NCBI GenBank assembly: GCA_022410635.1
Contig: JAJVDF010000002.1
Coordinates: 307,830 to 371,829, forward strand
Origin: Tretioscincus oriximinensis
Lineage: Eukaryota; Chordata; Lepidosauria; Squamata; Gymnophthalmidae
Direction: 5' to 3'
Length of the DNA: 64,000 bases
The notes under the pieces are model-generated. The model saw only the letters and a program-made list of their open reading frames with translations, had not been told where the DNA came from and ran no database searches. Below, one piece after another: positions 53,772-64,000 of this stretch. The position numbers and the translations under genes are program-made. The stretch's first letter is position 1; each line of letters begins with the position of its first letter.

Positions 53772-54615
53772 ACATCTCTGTGATTGAAAGTTACCTAGGC
53801 TGAATAGTTCCGATTCCCTAGAGAAACCTTGTTTTGTGGGTGTCTACCCCACCCTCCTGGGGAGGGGAGTCGATTTCTCTGCTGAGGAATTTTTTTTAAA
53901 AAAAATAATTAAAAAAAAAGAAATTCAAGGTGGTTGGGAGTGAAGGCCTTTTGGCTCTGTCCCCCCAGAATTATGTCGTTAATTTCTCACACATGTTGGA
54001 GATTTTTCACACGTTTTGTCAGTCTCATCACAAAAGGTTCTAGTTATTGTTAGGAAGAAAAATTACACACTTTGATCTGAAACTTTAAAACCGTATAACT
54101 CAATAGGGTACAATATTCTGTAATTTCTAAACTCGTAACCTAATAATGAAAGCTCCTGTTTGAAAAAAGAATTTCAAATCTGGAGAACAGAAATCACATT
54201 TGAACACTAGGTGGCTCTCTTTACATAGAGTTGGAAAGATTTTTTATCTACCATGAAGAAGATAAAACAATGGATATGCTGCCAGTACAATCTTCTCTCA
54301 AAGCCATAGATTACATCATAAAAGAAAAATACAAAACAAAGCTATGCAGGTATTATATCACAACAATATTACTGATAGATTTTCTGGACCCAGGCTAACC
54401 AGGCTACTTCTTAAAAACATAATTCACCCAACTGCTCCTCTTTCTCCTTGACATTGCAGTACAACCTGTGCTTCACATTTGTACCTCCAGTTTTTTTGTA
54501 TGTTTTTATGGTACATTTTGCTTCTGTGATTCTTGCAAGCCAACATGGGCCGAAAGTGAGAATGCAGCCAACACACATACCTGTAAACCAGGGAGACACT
54601 GAAATAGATACTGAG
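53772..54615. other. Intergenic; old repeat and unassigned sequence
   Basis: 53800-54010 shares GGGTGTCTACCCCACCCTCC and TTTCTCACACATG text with 49490-49870. The rest is unassigned. Confidence 0.5.
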
Positions 54616-54905
54616 CAGGAAGTAGATACTGANCATGCTCAGCCAGCAATTCTGTGCTGGTGTGCAAGACAACTAATCAGGAAGTAAGTACTGAGCGTGC
54701 TTAGTCAGCGATTGTATATTGTCATGCATGACAACTAACCAGGAAGTAAATACTGAGCATCCTCAGCCAGTGATTATGAGTTGGCGTGGGTGACAACTAA
54801 CCAGGAAGTAATATTGAGCATGCTCAGCCAGCGATTCTGTGCTGGTGTGCAAGACAACTAACCAGGAAGTAAGTACTGAGCGTGCTTAGCCAGTGATTCT
54901 TCCTG
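54616..54905. repeat. 62-bp minisatellite, about 4.5 units
   Basis: CAGGAAGT recurs at 54616, 54678, 54740, 54802 and 54863 (spacing 62, 62, 62, 61). Each unit has CTGAGCATGCTCAG-like text (a 14-bp perfect palindrome in some units), CCAGCGATTCTGTGCTGG and GACAACTAACCAG. The palindrome reappears alone at 57678. Confidence 0.93.
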
Positions 54906-56099
54906 GCTTTATTCTCTTAAGGAGAAAATTACACATGAAGACTTTTTGCCTCCCGGGCTGTAGGCATGGAAATTTTGCAAAACATCATCTAAAGAATATT
55001 GTGGGCCAAAGGACCTTTTCTCCGTGTGCATTGTAAAACTCCATTAACACATAGGGTGGAGTCATCACCATGTAAGTATTATCACACTCTGAAACTCCCA
55101 AGTGCCTTCAGCCTTGATCACAGAATAAAAGGTAGAATACAACAGTTGGGGTGCAATATTAGATGATAGTTCCACCCAAATTTGGCCACTATCTGGCAAT
55201 NTGGCAAAATAAGAGCTAGGAAAGTTTCTTTCCGGTTTCCAATTTGTAGGCTCAAATTCCTCTTCAACTAAGGCATTTGCCAACTCCGTTGAGATTTCAA
55301 TCTTGGCTTAAAACATTTATGTGCACCTGCTGACTCTTAGCCACTGGAATGCGCTGCTAAACTTCCATCGTAGCCTTTCACTTTTTAATTGTAAAATATT
55401 GTTTAATTATTGTCACTGAGGCAATGGTCATGAGATTTTTAATGAGAGGTTGCGCAAATCAAACAAAATACGTCAGGTGGTTTTCTAACGTTTGGGCCAA
55501 CCCTTCCACCTCTTTTTTTTTTGCTTGTTTTAACGGGGGACAGTCCAGATTACTCTCCACAGAGATGCCATTCATGAACATTTACAGCGACGATTTCGTT
55601 CTTGGTGAGCCCCAGTTTCTCTCTCTGAATGCTTTCCATTTTCCTGGGAATAAACCCCATTAAGTAAACCCTNTGTTGCATTACCATAGTAACCTCCTCA
55701 CAATGCCAGGTCACACAATGCANCCCTCGGCCTATTCCAACCCAGACTTTTGTTTCTAGGCTGACAGCTGTGATTTGAATGCTCCCTGAACCGAATCTTT
55801 GGAAATGGCGCCTGCTTTTACCCCCTCACCCACAAAAGAAGAGAGAGAAAGAAAAAAGCTTTTAATCGATGCTTAATTTATTTATGTTCAAGGAGACCGG
55901 AGGTTTTTTTTTNNNAAAAAAATACAACATCCCTGGTTATTTGTTGTGAGGCCAGTTCTTATTAGAAAGAAAATGGCTAAAATCTCACCATGATCTTGAC
56001 GTTATAATATGATATAAATCTATAGGAATAAAGAAAAATAATAAAGTGTGGTGCAATTTTCTGAGACTTCCAGCTCTCCTGTATTGAAAAAATAACCCT
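54906..56099. other. Intergenic, unassigned
   Basis: No supported gene; several N positions. ORFs at 55065-55283 (-) and 55424-55663 (+) are unrecognised. Confidence 0.5.
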
Positions 56100-56180
56100 G
56101 CAACTGGTGCGTCTATGTGTGAGACAGAATGCTGGACTAGATGGGTTCTGGCCTGATTCAGCACAGCTCTTATGTTCTTA
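56100..56180 (+). mobile_element. CR1/L3-like LINE terminus
   Basis: CTATGTGTGAGACAGAATGC, TGGACTAGATGGGTTCTGGC, CACAGCTCTTATGTTCTTA. Confidence 0.75.
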
Positions 56181-56358
56181 ACCCATATTTCTCATCCTTT
56201 GGCTTTATAAAGATGTGTAGGGGAAGCATATGGCTAATACTCCCCTGCAATAATTTGTATTAATTCTTAATGCAGGGGGAAAACGACAAAACAGATATGA
56301 AATTCAATAAACTTTACATACAGCTGGAATCTTTTTCATTCAAAATAAATGGTAAATA

Positions 56359-56720
56359 GGCATGGATAGCTCAGTCGCTAAAGAATCCATTTCCCATCTG
56401 GGAGATCGGGTTTTGAAGCCCTGTGTCGGACGTGGGGAGGGGTGAGCACCTTCTACTAGCCTGTACCTCTAGCTAACCCAGCTATTTGAAAGCATGAATT
56501 GCAAGAAATTGCAACTGACTGCAAGTAGATACATGGGAACCACCACAGCCTGGTGGGGAAGATAGAATGGAAGCCTTCGGGCAAAAATACCCTTGTAAGG
56601 TATTAGAAAATACCCTTTGAAAGGTGAGAAAAGCGGGGTATAAGAACCCTCTTCTTGTTCTTTTTCTTGTTCTTTTTCTTGTTCTTTTTCTTCTTTTTCT
56701 TCTTCTTCTTCTTCTTCATA
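56359..56720 (+). mobile_element. tRNA-derived SINE, 'GGCATGGATAGCTCAGT' family, full length
   Basis: GGCATGGATAGCTCAGTCGC (A-box), GAGATCGGGTTTTGAAGCCC (B-box), TTCTACTAGCCTGTACCTCT, GGAAGCCTTCGGGCAAAAAT, TGAGAAAAGCGGGGTATAAG, then an extended CTT/GTTCTTTTT tail. One of the two best copies. Confidence 0.88.
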
Positions 56721-58146
56721 ATCACAATTATGTCTGTAAATGCAAGAAAGATTTTTTTACCTTCTATAATATTCAGGCTCCCAGTGTGAGATCCCCAAAA
56801 CAAAACTCCAAACACTGCTTTGTACTTTCTGCTCTTGGGCTTGGGAGCAGGACTGCTTCTACCTGAGGAAGTATCAAACTTAGAGAATATTTTCCCCCAG
56901 CCAGTAAACAAGAATGATTCCCAGAGACGGTTCTCTGTAGGTATGTATGAAGAAACTCTAAGAATGTCTCTCCTTTTCCATGGAATGCCAATCAAGTGTG
57001 TTGCTGTTGATCAATGTTCCATTTCTAAGATGTTTATGATGGATAATTACCAAAAATGGGTGTTATGGAGGTTTGGGACATTTCCTATTTTCAACTGGGA
57101 TTAGCAAACTCAGGAATAAATGGTGTAGAACAATTCCTTTTTCGAATGATTTTTTAAAAGAATGTTTCATTCCACCTGGGTCTTATGATCCTGAAATTAG
57201 TAACGTATGGACCTGGTTTATTAGTCTGTTTATTGCATTTACTTTCCAAACTCAGATTTGGCACTAAGAAAATAATTGAATTCATTTATTGAAAAGTATG
57301 TCATTACCTTGAGTATTAGAAGTTACATATTCAAGAGCAAGAAACAAGAGCAAGAACAACTCTACTTTGCTCTGGAACCCACTGTAAAGATGGTTAAATT
57401 TCACTTTAGGGGAGAACTTACATAAAAGACTTAATGCACTTGCTGTGGATTTGTTCTTCCAGTATCTACAAAAGAAGCTGTGAGTCAAAGACAGCTCATA
57501 ACTTCTATGTCTCTGCTCCAACCCCTCTTTATAACCTGTCAATCTCCTAGAATAACTGCTGCGCAGAAAAAAGTTCTCCGCTTCTAGAATCCAGGTACAT
57601 GACTTGCTCAGACCACTGCCTAAACCGCTGAAAAAAGTAGGCGAAATGAGGTTTCATAGACAATGCAGAATCACATACTGAGCATGCTCAGTACTTCATT
57701 GTTAGATGTTGTGTCTGTTCCACATGGATATAAAGGTTTTCTAATGGTCTGTTTGAGAAAGGATGAGGGTACATATGCATGGACTCGTGATTGGGCTATT
57801 CTGGATTTTAAAACCATTGCGATTTATAACACATCATGTGGAAGGGGCCTAGGTTAAGGAAAGCACTTTTGGAAAGAGAAAAAAGCACTAAATAATACCA
57901 AGATCTTTTCTGCCCTTTTTCCGTGGTCCCAGTGGTTGGGAGTTTCAAGGCATNTGTATTGTGAACCATTGCCCTGAGAAAACAGCTGTTCAGTGGGCTT
58001 ATCTTCAATAGTCCTACTATGGACTACTTAACAACAGTTCTTAGCCTTCCCATGTAGGGAATAGTGCTGGTAGAAGTGAGACTACAACAAAGATAGGCCT
58101 TTTAGTTAAGACTTGGCTCACTTTCTCAGAGTTAAGCATAGAACAG
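56721..58146. other. Intergenic, unassigned
   Basis: ORFs up to 94 codons without family resemblance. CTGAGCATGCTCAG occurs at 57678-57691. Confidence 0.5.
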
Positions 58147-59095
58147 AAGAACATAAGAGGAGCCCTGCTGAATTGGGCCACAGCCCATCTAGTCCAGCAT
58201 TCTTTCTCACACAGTGGGCAGTCAGAACAGAAGAAGGCAAAATCTTCAAGCTTTCTGTGACCGAGCAAGAAAAGGATCTTGGGGTGTTGGTGGACAATTC
58301 AATGAAAATGNCAACCCAGTGTGCAGCGGCAGCAAGAAAGGCAAATTNCATGTTGGGGATAACTAGGAAAGGNATCGAAAACAAGTCAGCAAATGTTGTT
58401 TTGCCTCTTTATAAATCTGTGGTGAGGACACATTTGGAGTACTGTGTTCAATTCTGGTCACCACATCTCAAGAGGGACATTTTGGAACTGGAGAAGGTGC
58501 AGAAAAGGGCAACAAAAATGATCAAGGGTCTGGAGCACCTCCCTAACGAAGTCAGGCTGCAACGTCTGGGCCTCTTCAGCCTTGAAAGGCAATGTCTGAG
58601 AGGTGATCTGATTGAAGTGTGCAAAATCATGCATGGGATCGACAGGGTGAACAGAGAAAAAATGTTTTCTCTATCACACAGCACAAGGACCAGAGGGCCC
58701 TCCTTAAAACTGTTGGGTAGAAAAGTGAGAACAGACAAAGGAAAGTATTTTTTCACCTAGAGGGTCATTGGCCTGTAGAATTTACTTCCTGAAGTGGTAG
58801 NGGTAGCTAACAACTTGGATAGTTTCAAGACAGGACTAGACAGGTTTATGGATGCCAAGGGTATAAATGGGTACTAGGATGGATGTCTGGATGTTGCCTC
58901 NGGGATGGAGCAACAGGCAGGACTCCTGAAATACCATTTGCAGGGAGTCATGAACAGGTGCATATTTTGCTTTCCCCTGTTCGGACTGGCCAGGTGCATC
59001 TGGTGGGCCTCTGTGTGACACAGAATGCTGGCCTTGATGGGCTGTGGCTTGATCCAGTATGGCTCTTCTTATGTTCTTACGTTCTTATGTAGCAG
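58147..59095 (+). mobile_element. CR1/L3-like LINE with an inverted tail at its 5' side
   Basis: 58147-58255 is the family 3' tail reversed (GAACATAAGAGGAGCCCTGC). It is followed in plus orientation by the RT C-terminal region (58113-58760 frame: DLGVLVDNSMK, PLYKSVVRTHLEYCVQFWSP, LEKVQKRATKMIKGLEHLPN, GLFSLERQCLRGDLI) and a complete 3' UTR ending GGCTCTTCTTATGTTCTTAC and GTTCTTATG. Several N positions; a stop follows KYFFT. Confidence 0.88.
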
Positions 59096-60139
59096 AAGTA
59101 GAGAAGGTGCACACTTGAGCTTCTTGTTGTTGACAGCCGATATCCTGTCTGTACCTAGAGTGGCAAATAGTGTGGCTCAGTTCGAACACTGACCAGACAG
59201 AAACGGTCTGTAGCATCCATTTCCGACAGATAAATGCAGAATACCCCCATTAATTCATGCTTGCCACAAGTGTTCCTCCCCTCAGTTGAAACTTCTCTAC
59301 AAAAACTGTTCAAATCTGCTTTAAAATCTGTGTGGTGTATGGGCTTTTAGGGCTACAGGGTTCAGAACTGAATTATTTTTTAAAAAGAAAAAGATGTTTT
59401 TGGGAATTTTGTTTGTTCTATTTATTTATTTATTTATTTATTTATACTTATACCCCGCCCCATACCCGAATGTTTTGATAGACAAGCAGTTCGTAAAAGT
59501 GAAACACTGGAATAATGCCTTAGAATACAGCATTAGCAAAACTTTCTAAACATGACTTTGCATGCAACGTCTCTGCAATGTTTGAAATGTCCCTGCTGCT
59601 AGTTTCACACCACACTGTTAAGCATGTCAGTTAGGCAGTAGAAAGGCTTGTAAAATAAAAAAAAGAATCTGAAAAGTTTGCATGTGAACTAGCAGGTGAA
59701 TCCACCCTGTTTATGGTCTCTCTGTAACACTGGTGATGGTGAAGAACTCGAATGACAATCAATGGCCTTCAGATGCCTTGATCGTCCTGTGAGTGAGATC
59801 AGAGCATGTGCGTGGAGGCACCATGGTAAGCTGTAGGCTGGGGGAGGAGCAAAACATGCAGACTCCTAACAACAGCCCCCATACCTCCAGGGCAGGGTGG
59901 ACAGATCAAACCACTATTGGAGGACTAGAGGGCTGCCATAGGCTTCACAGACAACGCACAATGTAACAGTGGCCATAAAAAAACACTCAGGACAAAGACT
60001 TACAATTTTAATAGATTTGTAATAGCAAATTTTATTAGGTGCAGCGTATATAGATGTATATAAGCTTTATAGATGTAAACAATAACAAGCTTACTTCCTG
60101 ACAGAATTCTCCCCNCCCCCCCCCCCTGTTTATGGTTTT
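59096..60139. other. Intergenic; one LINE tail
   Basis: 59415-59480, (ATTT)n then CTTATACCCCGCCCCATACC, is a minus-strand L2-type terminus. Otherwise unassigned. Confidence 0.5.
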
Positions 60140-60602
60140 CAGTTATATTTCAGTCGGCTAAGTGCAGATCTTTCACCTGAGAGATCAGGTTTCAAGGCCA
60201 TGTGTTGGCTATGAAGAGGGGTAAGTGCCTCCTATTAGCCTGCAGCTCCAGCCAACCCAGCTATTCGAAAGTATGAATTGCAACAGATTGTGACTAGATA
60301 AATGGGAACCAACACAGCATGGTGAGGAAGGCAGAATGTAAGTCTTTGGGCAAAAATAACCTTGAAAGCCACTTTGAGTTCCTTTGGGTGAGAAAAGCGA
60401 TGTATAAAAACCCATTTCTCCTCCTCCTCCTCCTCCTCTTCTTCTTGTTCTTCTTGTCCTTGTTGTCCTTGTTGTCCTTGTCCCTTTTTCCTTTTTTCTC
60501 TTTTTCTCTTTTTTTCTTTTTCTTCTTCTTCTTCTTCTTCTTCTTCTTCTTCTTCTTCTTCTTCTTCTTCTTCTTCTTCTTCTTCTTCTTCTTCTTCTTC
60601 AT
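60140..60602 (+). mobile_element. tRNA-derived SINE, full length, with expanded CTT tail
   Basis: CAGTCGGCTAAGTGCAGATC, GAGATCAGGTTTCAAGGCC, CCTGCAGCTCCAGCCAACCC, TAAGTCTTTGGGCAAAAATA, GCCACTTTGAGTTCCTTTGG, GAGAAAAGCGATGTATAAAA, then about 180 bp of almost pure pyrimidine ending in (TTC)n. The poly-Lys and poly-Phe ORFs are translations of this tail. Confidence 0.85.
60418..60602. repeat. Polypyrimidine/(TTC)n tract
   Basis: About 185 bp, nearly all C/T on the plus strand (a few G), ending in roughly 27 TTC units. It grew from the SINE tail. Confidence 0.95.
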
Positions 60603-61844
60603 TTTTTCTGCTTGCACAAAGTTGGCAGGGGAAATTTCTTCTGCATTTTTCTATCTGTTTTGTTTTTTTAGTAGCAACTTTTATTGTAGCTATTTATTAA
60701 TGTTCATGCCCCCAAGGTGACAGCCCTGCACCATAGCTAGGCTGTATCTCTTTCCAGTGTGGATGCAAACTAAATTTTTGTTTTTTGCTTCTGCTAAGTA
60801 ACATGGGAAATGCCTAGAAAGAGCCATAGTAGCTTCCTCTGTTTTGTTTTCCAGTCAGACAGAGCAGTAGAAGCTGAAACTAATTAGCAGTTCTGCGGGT
60901 GCAATTGAACCCTGCATTCTACTTCCTTAAAAGGAAATGTTCATGTCTTGCCGATTTCACATCTTCTGATAACTTGCTCACCACTTTGAGCATCAGCTTC
61001 TAAAACAGAACACAGTAAATTTGGGATGTTATCTAGGTGTAAATTGAAGCTTCAATTAAGAGGCCTTGTTAGCAGCATCAAACCCTCACAGCCATAAATA
61101 CTTTCCACATGTGTCCAAATCTCTTCTCGTCTGGAAGTCTGGACACATGTTCTATAGTCATTGCGAAATTAGTGCCTTAGCTATATTTTATGATTCAGCT
61201 ACACCTAGGCAATAGCCACACTTAATCTTCAATCATTTTATTGTTCATAGGAATCACATACCAAAATGCCTTTCTTATGCTGCAGACTGTTCCCCCCCCA
61301 GCACTTCAAACTCAGCATGGAGGCATGGTGGTGCAACAGGTTAAGAGCTCTGAGTCCCAAGAGCAGGGTATAAAAATAAATTATTCTCCTTATTCTTCCC
61401 CTTCCCCTTCTTCTTATCTCCTGTAACTGGATGACGCCAGAAGTGAATCCATTTTAGACAAGAACAAGGTGTGCCTTTGTTACTTTTTAGAACACTTTTC
61501 ATGTATGCTTTGTCCTGGACCTGGAGGGGTGACATGAGCTGGTCTACTCAGTATGGCCTTGTATACCCAATGTCTACCACACTTTGGTTGCCTCGCCTTT
61601 GAAAGTGTCAATCAACTGAAAATGGCCTGAACTCTAAAACTTAAATCATTATGTGGACAAACTTTGCTCTACCTTTAGGCTGAGGTAAATGGACTAGTGA
61701 ATTGACAAGGTTTTTACTTCCACATTATGTGACCCACAAGATATGGCTTGGAGTTTGATAATGTGGAAAAAAATGGCAAGTTGTCACTTTGCTAATGGAG
61801 TCTCTGGTTCTGAAATGGGATAAATATGATTTAAAGCAATAGGC
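60603..61844. other. Intergenic, unassigned
   Basis: A short SINE-like scrap (GGTGGTGCAACAGGTTAAGA, GGTATAAAAATAAATTATTC) lies at about 61320-61400; nothing else. Confidence 0.5.
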
Positions 61845-61854
61845 CCTTTCTGCG

Positions 61855-62005
61855 TTGAGTCTTATTCTGAATTACTCCGACCAGGGACTGGCCACTCACC
61901 TGCTGGATACAGACTAAGCAAAACGTACCCCAGGCCTTCCTTAGTCTACACTAGCATGTAGATGGTAGGCCCTTATTCTGAGATATAATCCAGAATGAGA
62001 CCTCA
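61855..62005. repeat. Palindromic foldback repeat 'P' copy
   Basis: GAGTCTTATTCTGAATTACT, TAGTCTACACTAGCATGTAG, ATGGTAGGCCCTTATTCTGA, GATATAATCCAGAATGAGAC: the right arm is complete, the left arm diverged. Confidence 0.7.
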
Positions 62006-62111
62006 TGCAGAAAGGGCTCTTGGGGCAAGTGTGCTTTGGCCAATATAGCAGACCAAAAAGTGTACTTGGAGCCTCTTTTCTCTTGTGTGTGAATCTATTT
62101 TTGTTCTTATA

Positions 62112-62590
62112 AAGTATTTTTTCACCCAGAGGTCATTAGTCTATGGAATTCACTTCCAGAAGAGGTGGTGGTAGCTAGCAGCCTGGATTAGCTTCAAAAT
62201 AGGGTTAGATAAATTCATAAGATAGGTGTACCAATAGCTATTAGGGTAGGAAAACAAGGATTCTGAAATACCACTTGCAGGGAGTCAAGTTCAGATGCGG
62301 GTTTTTCTTTCTTCTACTTGAGACTGTCCCAATGAAACTGGTGGGCCACCATGCAGAACAGAATGCTGGACTATATGGGCTCTGGCTCTATTCAGCAAGC
62401 CTTCTCTTTTTAAAAAAATATTTTTTATTGATTTTTATCTTATTTACAAATCATAATGTCAAAACAAAACATCAACAAATCGTGTTAAGATAGTACAAAC
62501 AGACAATAACAAAAAAAACCTCCCCTTTAAACCTGCCACCCCTCAAGGATCAGCACGGCTCCTTCGAGCAAGGCTCCTCTTATGTTCTTA
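62112..62590 (+). mobile_element. CR1/L3-like LINE 3' end, interrupted by an L1-like insertion
   Basis: AAAGTATTTTTTCACCCAGA, TTCACTTCCAGAAGAGGTGG, CTTGCAGGGAGTCAAGTTCA, AATGCTGGACTATATGGGCT; the terminus GGCTCCTCTTATGTTCTTA resumes at 62572 after the insertion. Confidence 0.82.
62407..62564 (-). mobile_element. L1-like 3' UTR, minus orientation, nested with a 13-bp TSD
   Basis: It begins with a T-run (reversed poly-A) and A/C-rich text like 39425-39530. Flanks AGCAAGCCTTCTC (left) and AGCAAGGCTCCTC (right) are a 13-bp target-site duplication with two differences. Confidence 0.72.
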
Positions 62591-62689
62591 AGAGAAGCCA
62601 TGGGAGGATATACATTCTATCTAGGGCAAATTGGGGGAATTGTCCAAAATACCCAGAGAAGCACTGAATTGTCAAAGACAATTCTATCC

Positions 62690-62825
62690 CTACTTTTAAT
62701 ATTGTTTTATACTTTTTTAATTTTTGTATTGATGTTTTACTGTTTTTGCCGCCCTGAGACCTTCGGGTATAGGGCGGGGTATAAGTATAAATAAATAAAA
62801 AAATAAAATAAATAAAAATAAAGAG
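62690..62825 (+). mobile_element. L2-type LINE 3' terminus
   Basis: TTTAATATTGTTTTATACTT, GCCGCCCTGAGACCTTCGGG, TATAGGGCGGGGTATAAGTA, then (AAAT)n. The best copy of this tail in the window. Confidence 0.78.
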
Positions 62826-63634
62826 TGCTTGAACTAGAACAAAATACACATGGCAAAGTGACTTTTTCCTTCCTCCATTACTGACAATAGTTTCTCCACA
62901 AGGCTCCTGGAAAACCTCTTTCTCCGATGGTTTGTTTCTATAGCAATAGATTTAGCAGAAGCTTGAGTCTCCTGCCAAAAAGTGCACCACCCCCAGCCTA
63001 TTGGGCAGTACAAATAAATTTCCCTGGCACTGCTTCCCCTAAACCTAATTTTGTGTATTATTTTGGGCTGAGTTTAACAGTTGAGACAGGAGGCAACAGG
63101 ATATCATAGAATTTTCCACCATGTAAGGCTGTTTGTATCTTCACCAGTAATCCACATTGCTTCTGAGAAGAGCAAGATCCTGTTCCTTCTAGGCAAACCT
63201 TTGGAGCTGGGCATTTCAAAATTCGTAAAAAAGCACATAACATAATTTTGGTGCCTTGTCACATCTAGAAATATCCATAATTTTGTGATATTTGTAGCTC
63301 GATTCTATTAAAAAAAGTTAAATTTTCGATATACTGGTATGTATTTATTAAAAAAAAGCAAAGACAAATAATTATTTACATTAGTGACTTTTTTGTTGCT
63401 AAATTTCATTTGCTAAATCTTCAATGGGACATTGGTATTTCATACACTTCAAGCCCAAGCAAGCGCTACTAACTTTATCTGTCAGTCGGTTTCTTTCATT
63501 GGTTCTAATTGCTGATTTTTTTAAATTATTTTTTTTTAAAAAAATGCTTAAATTTAAATTTAATCAGGGNGTTGGCATGTCTTGGTGTGTCACCTTTGAC
63601 NCGCCTGTCATAGGTTAATCATCACTGTTCTGCG
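62826..63634. other. Intergenic, unassigned
   Basis: AT-rich; nothing supported. Confidence 0.5.
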
Positions 63635-63775
63635 CTATCTCACAGAATAGGTGCCTGCCATCCTGTGGACTATGGCAAGCTGCGAATGGGGACTGCCATA
63701 GTCTACACTGGCCAAGCTCTGTACAGAGATACAACCTAGAATAAGGCTCAGTGGGAACAGGACCCAACTATAGTT
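63635..63775. repeat. Palindromic foldback repeat 'P' copy
   Basis: CACAGAATAGGTGCCTGCCA, GGACTATGGCAAGCTGCGAA, CTGCCATAGTCTACACTGG, AACCTAGAATAAGGCTCAGT. A deletion has removed part of the right arm. Confidence 0.7.
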
Positions 63776-63859
63776 TCCCCAGGCATGGATCTTATCTGCT
63801 GGGGTGTATTCCCTATACACAGTTACCAGCTCAAGCTTTTTATTGATGTGTATTTTTTC

Positions 63860-63955
63860 TTATTATTGTTGTTGCTGTCGTTGTTTGTTACCTACCCTGG
63901 GACCCTTGGTGAAGGGTGAGATATACTGTATAAATCACTAAATCAATAAAATTGG
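63860..63955 (+). mobile_element. L2-type LINE/SINE 3' terminus
   Basis: TGTTACCTACCCTGGGACCC, GGTGAAGGGTGAGATATACT, then ATAAATCACTAAATCAATAA. Confidence 0.55.
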
Positions 63956-64000
63956 AAAGCAAGGCAGGAGTACCAAAAATAGGACAAAAGCAGAACTAAA

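Noticed and set aside
60294..60720. Poly-lysine (-) and poly-phenylalanine (+) ORFs
   Set aside because: Translations of the (TTC)n SINE tail.

Overview
This is a vertebrate nuclear window, almost certainly from a squamate reptile (lizard or snake; a gekkotan is possible but not shown). The evidence is intron-containing genes with GT-AG splice sites and CpG-island promoters, plus the repeat load: tRNA-derived Sauria-type SINEs, CR1/L3-like and L2-like LINEs, degenerate L1 3' ends and hAT-type MITEs. No bacterial, phage, CRISPR or organellar content is visible, and scattered N positions mark unresolved bases.

Two protein-coding genes are supported, arranged head to head. COA8 (also called APOPT1) is on the minus strand, with five coding exons reconstructed between 28123 and 18932. 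The predicted 190-residue mitochondrial cytochrome-c-oxidase assembly protein was assembled here from its splice sites and is not visible as one long ORF. BAG5 is on the plus strand, with its whole 450-codon reading frame in one exon (34341-35693), a proposed non-coding first exon ending at 28628 and a 3' UTR of about 2.9 kb ending near 38620. A CpG island at about 27990-28680 lies between the first exons and looks like a bidirectional promoter. It carries an NRF1-like palindrome just upstream of the COA8 start. A second CpG-rich block (31830-32440) lies in BAG5 intron 1 and may be an alternative promoter. The head-to-head BAG5/COA8 order matches the human locus as I recall it.

Layout: 1-18.9 kb is intergenic, with L1, CR1/L3 and L2 remnants, two hAT MITEs with perfect 8-bp target-site duplications, SINEs, and a large 326/326-bp inverted repeat (16501-17986). 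18.9-28.1 kb is COA8, with introns full of nested repeats. 28.1-38.6 kb is the shared promoter and BAG5. 38.6-64 kb is intergenic, with more LINE/SINE copies, a Tc1/mariner relic, a second copy of each hAT MITE family, a candidate solo LTR interrupted by an L1, a 62-bp minisatellite carrying a 14-bp palindrome, and long polypyrimidine tracts.

I found no novel multi-gene system. The observations most worth a second look are a SINE family with a distinct tRNA-like head but a Sauria-type tail, recombinant SINE tails, the palindromic foldback families, the large inverted repeat, and short overlapping uORFs at the starts of both genes.
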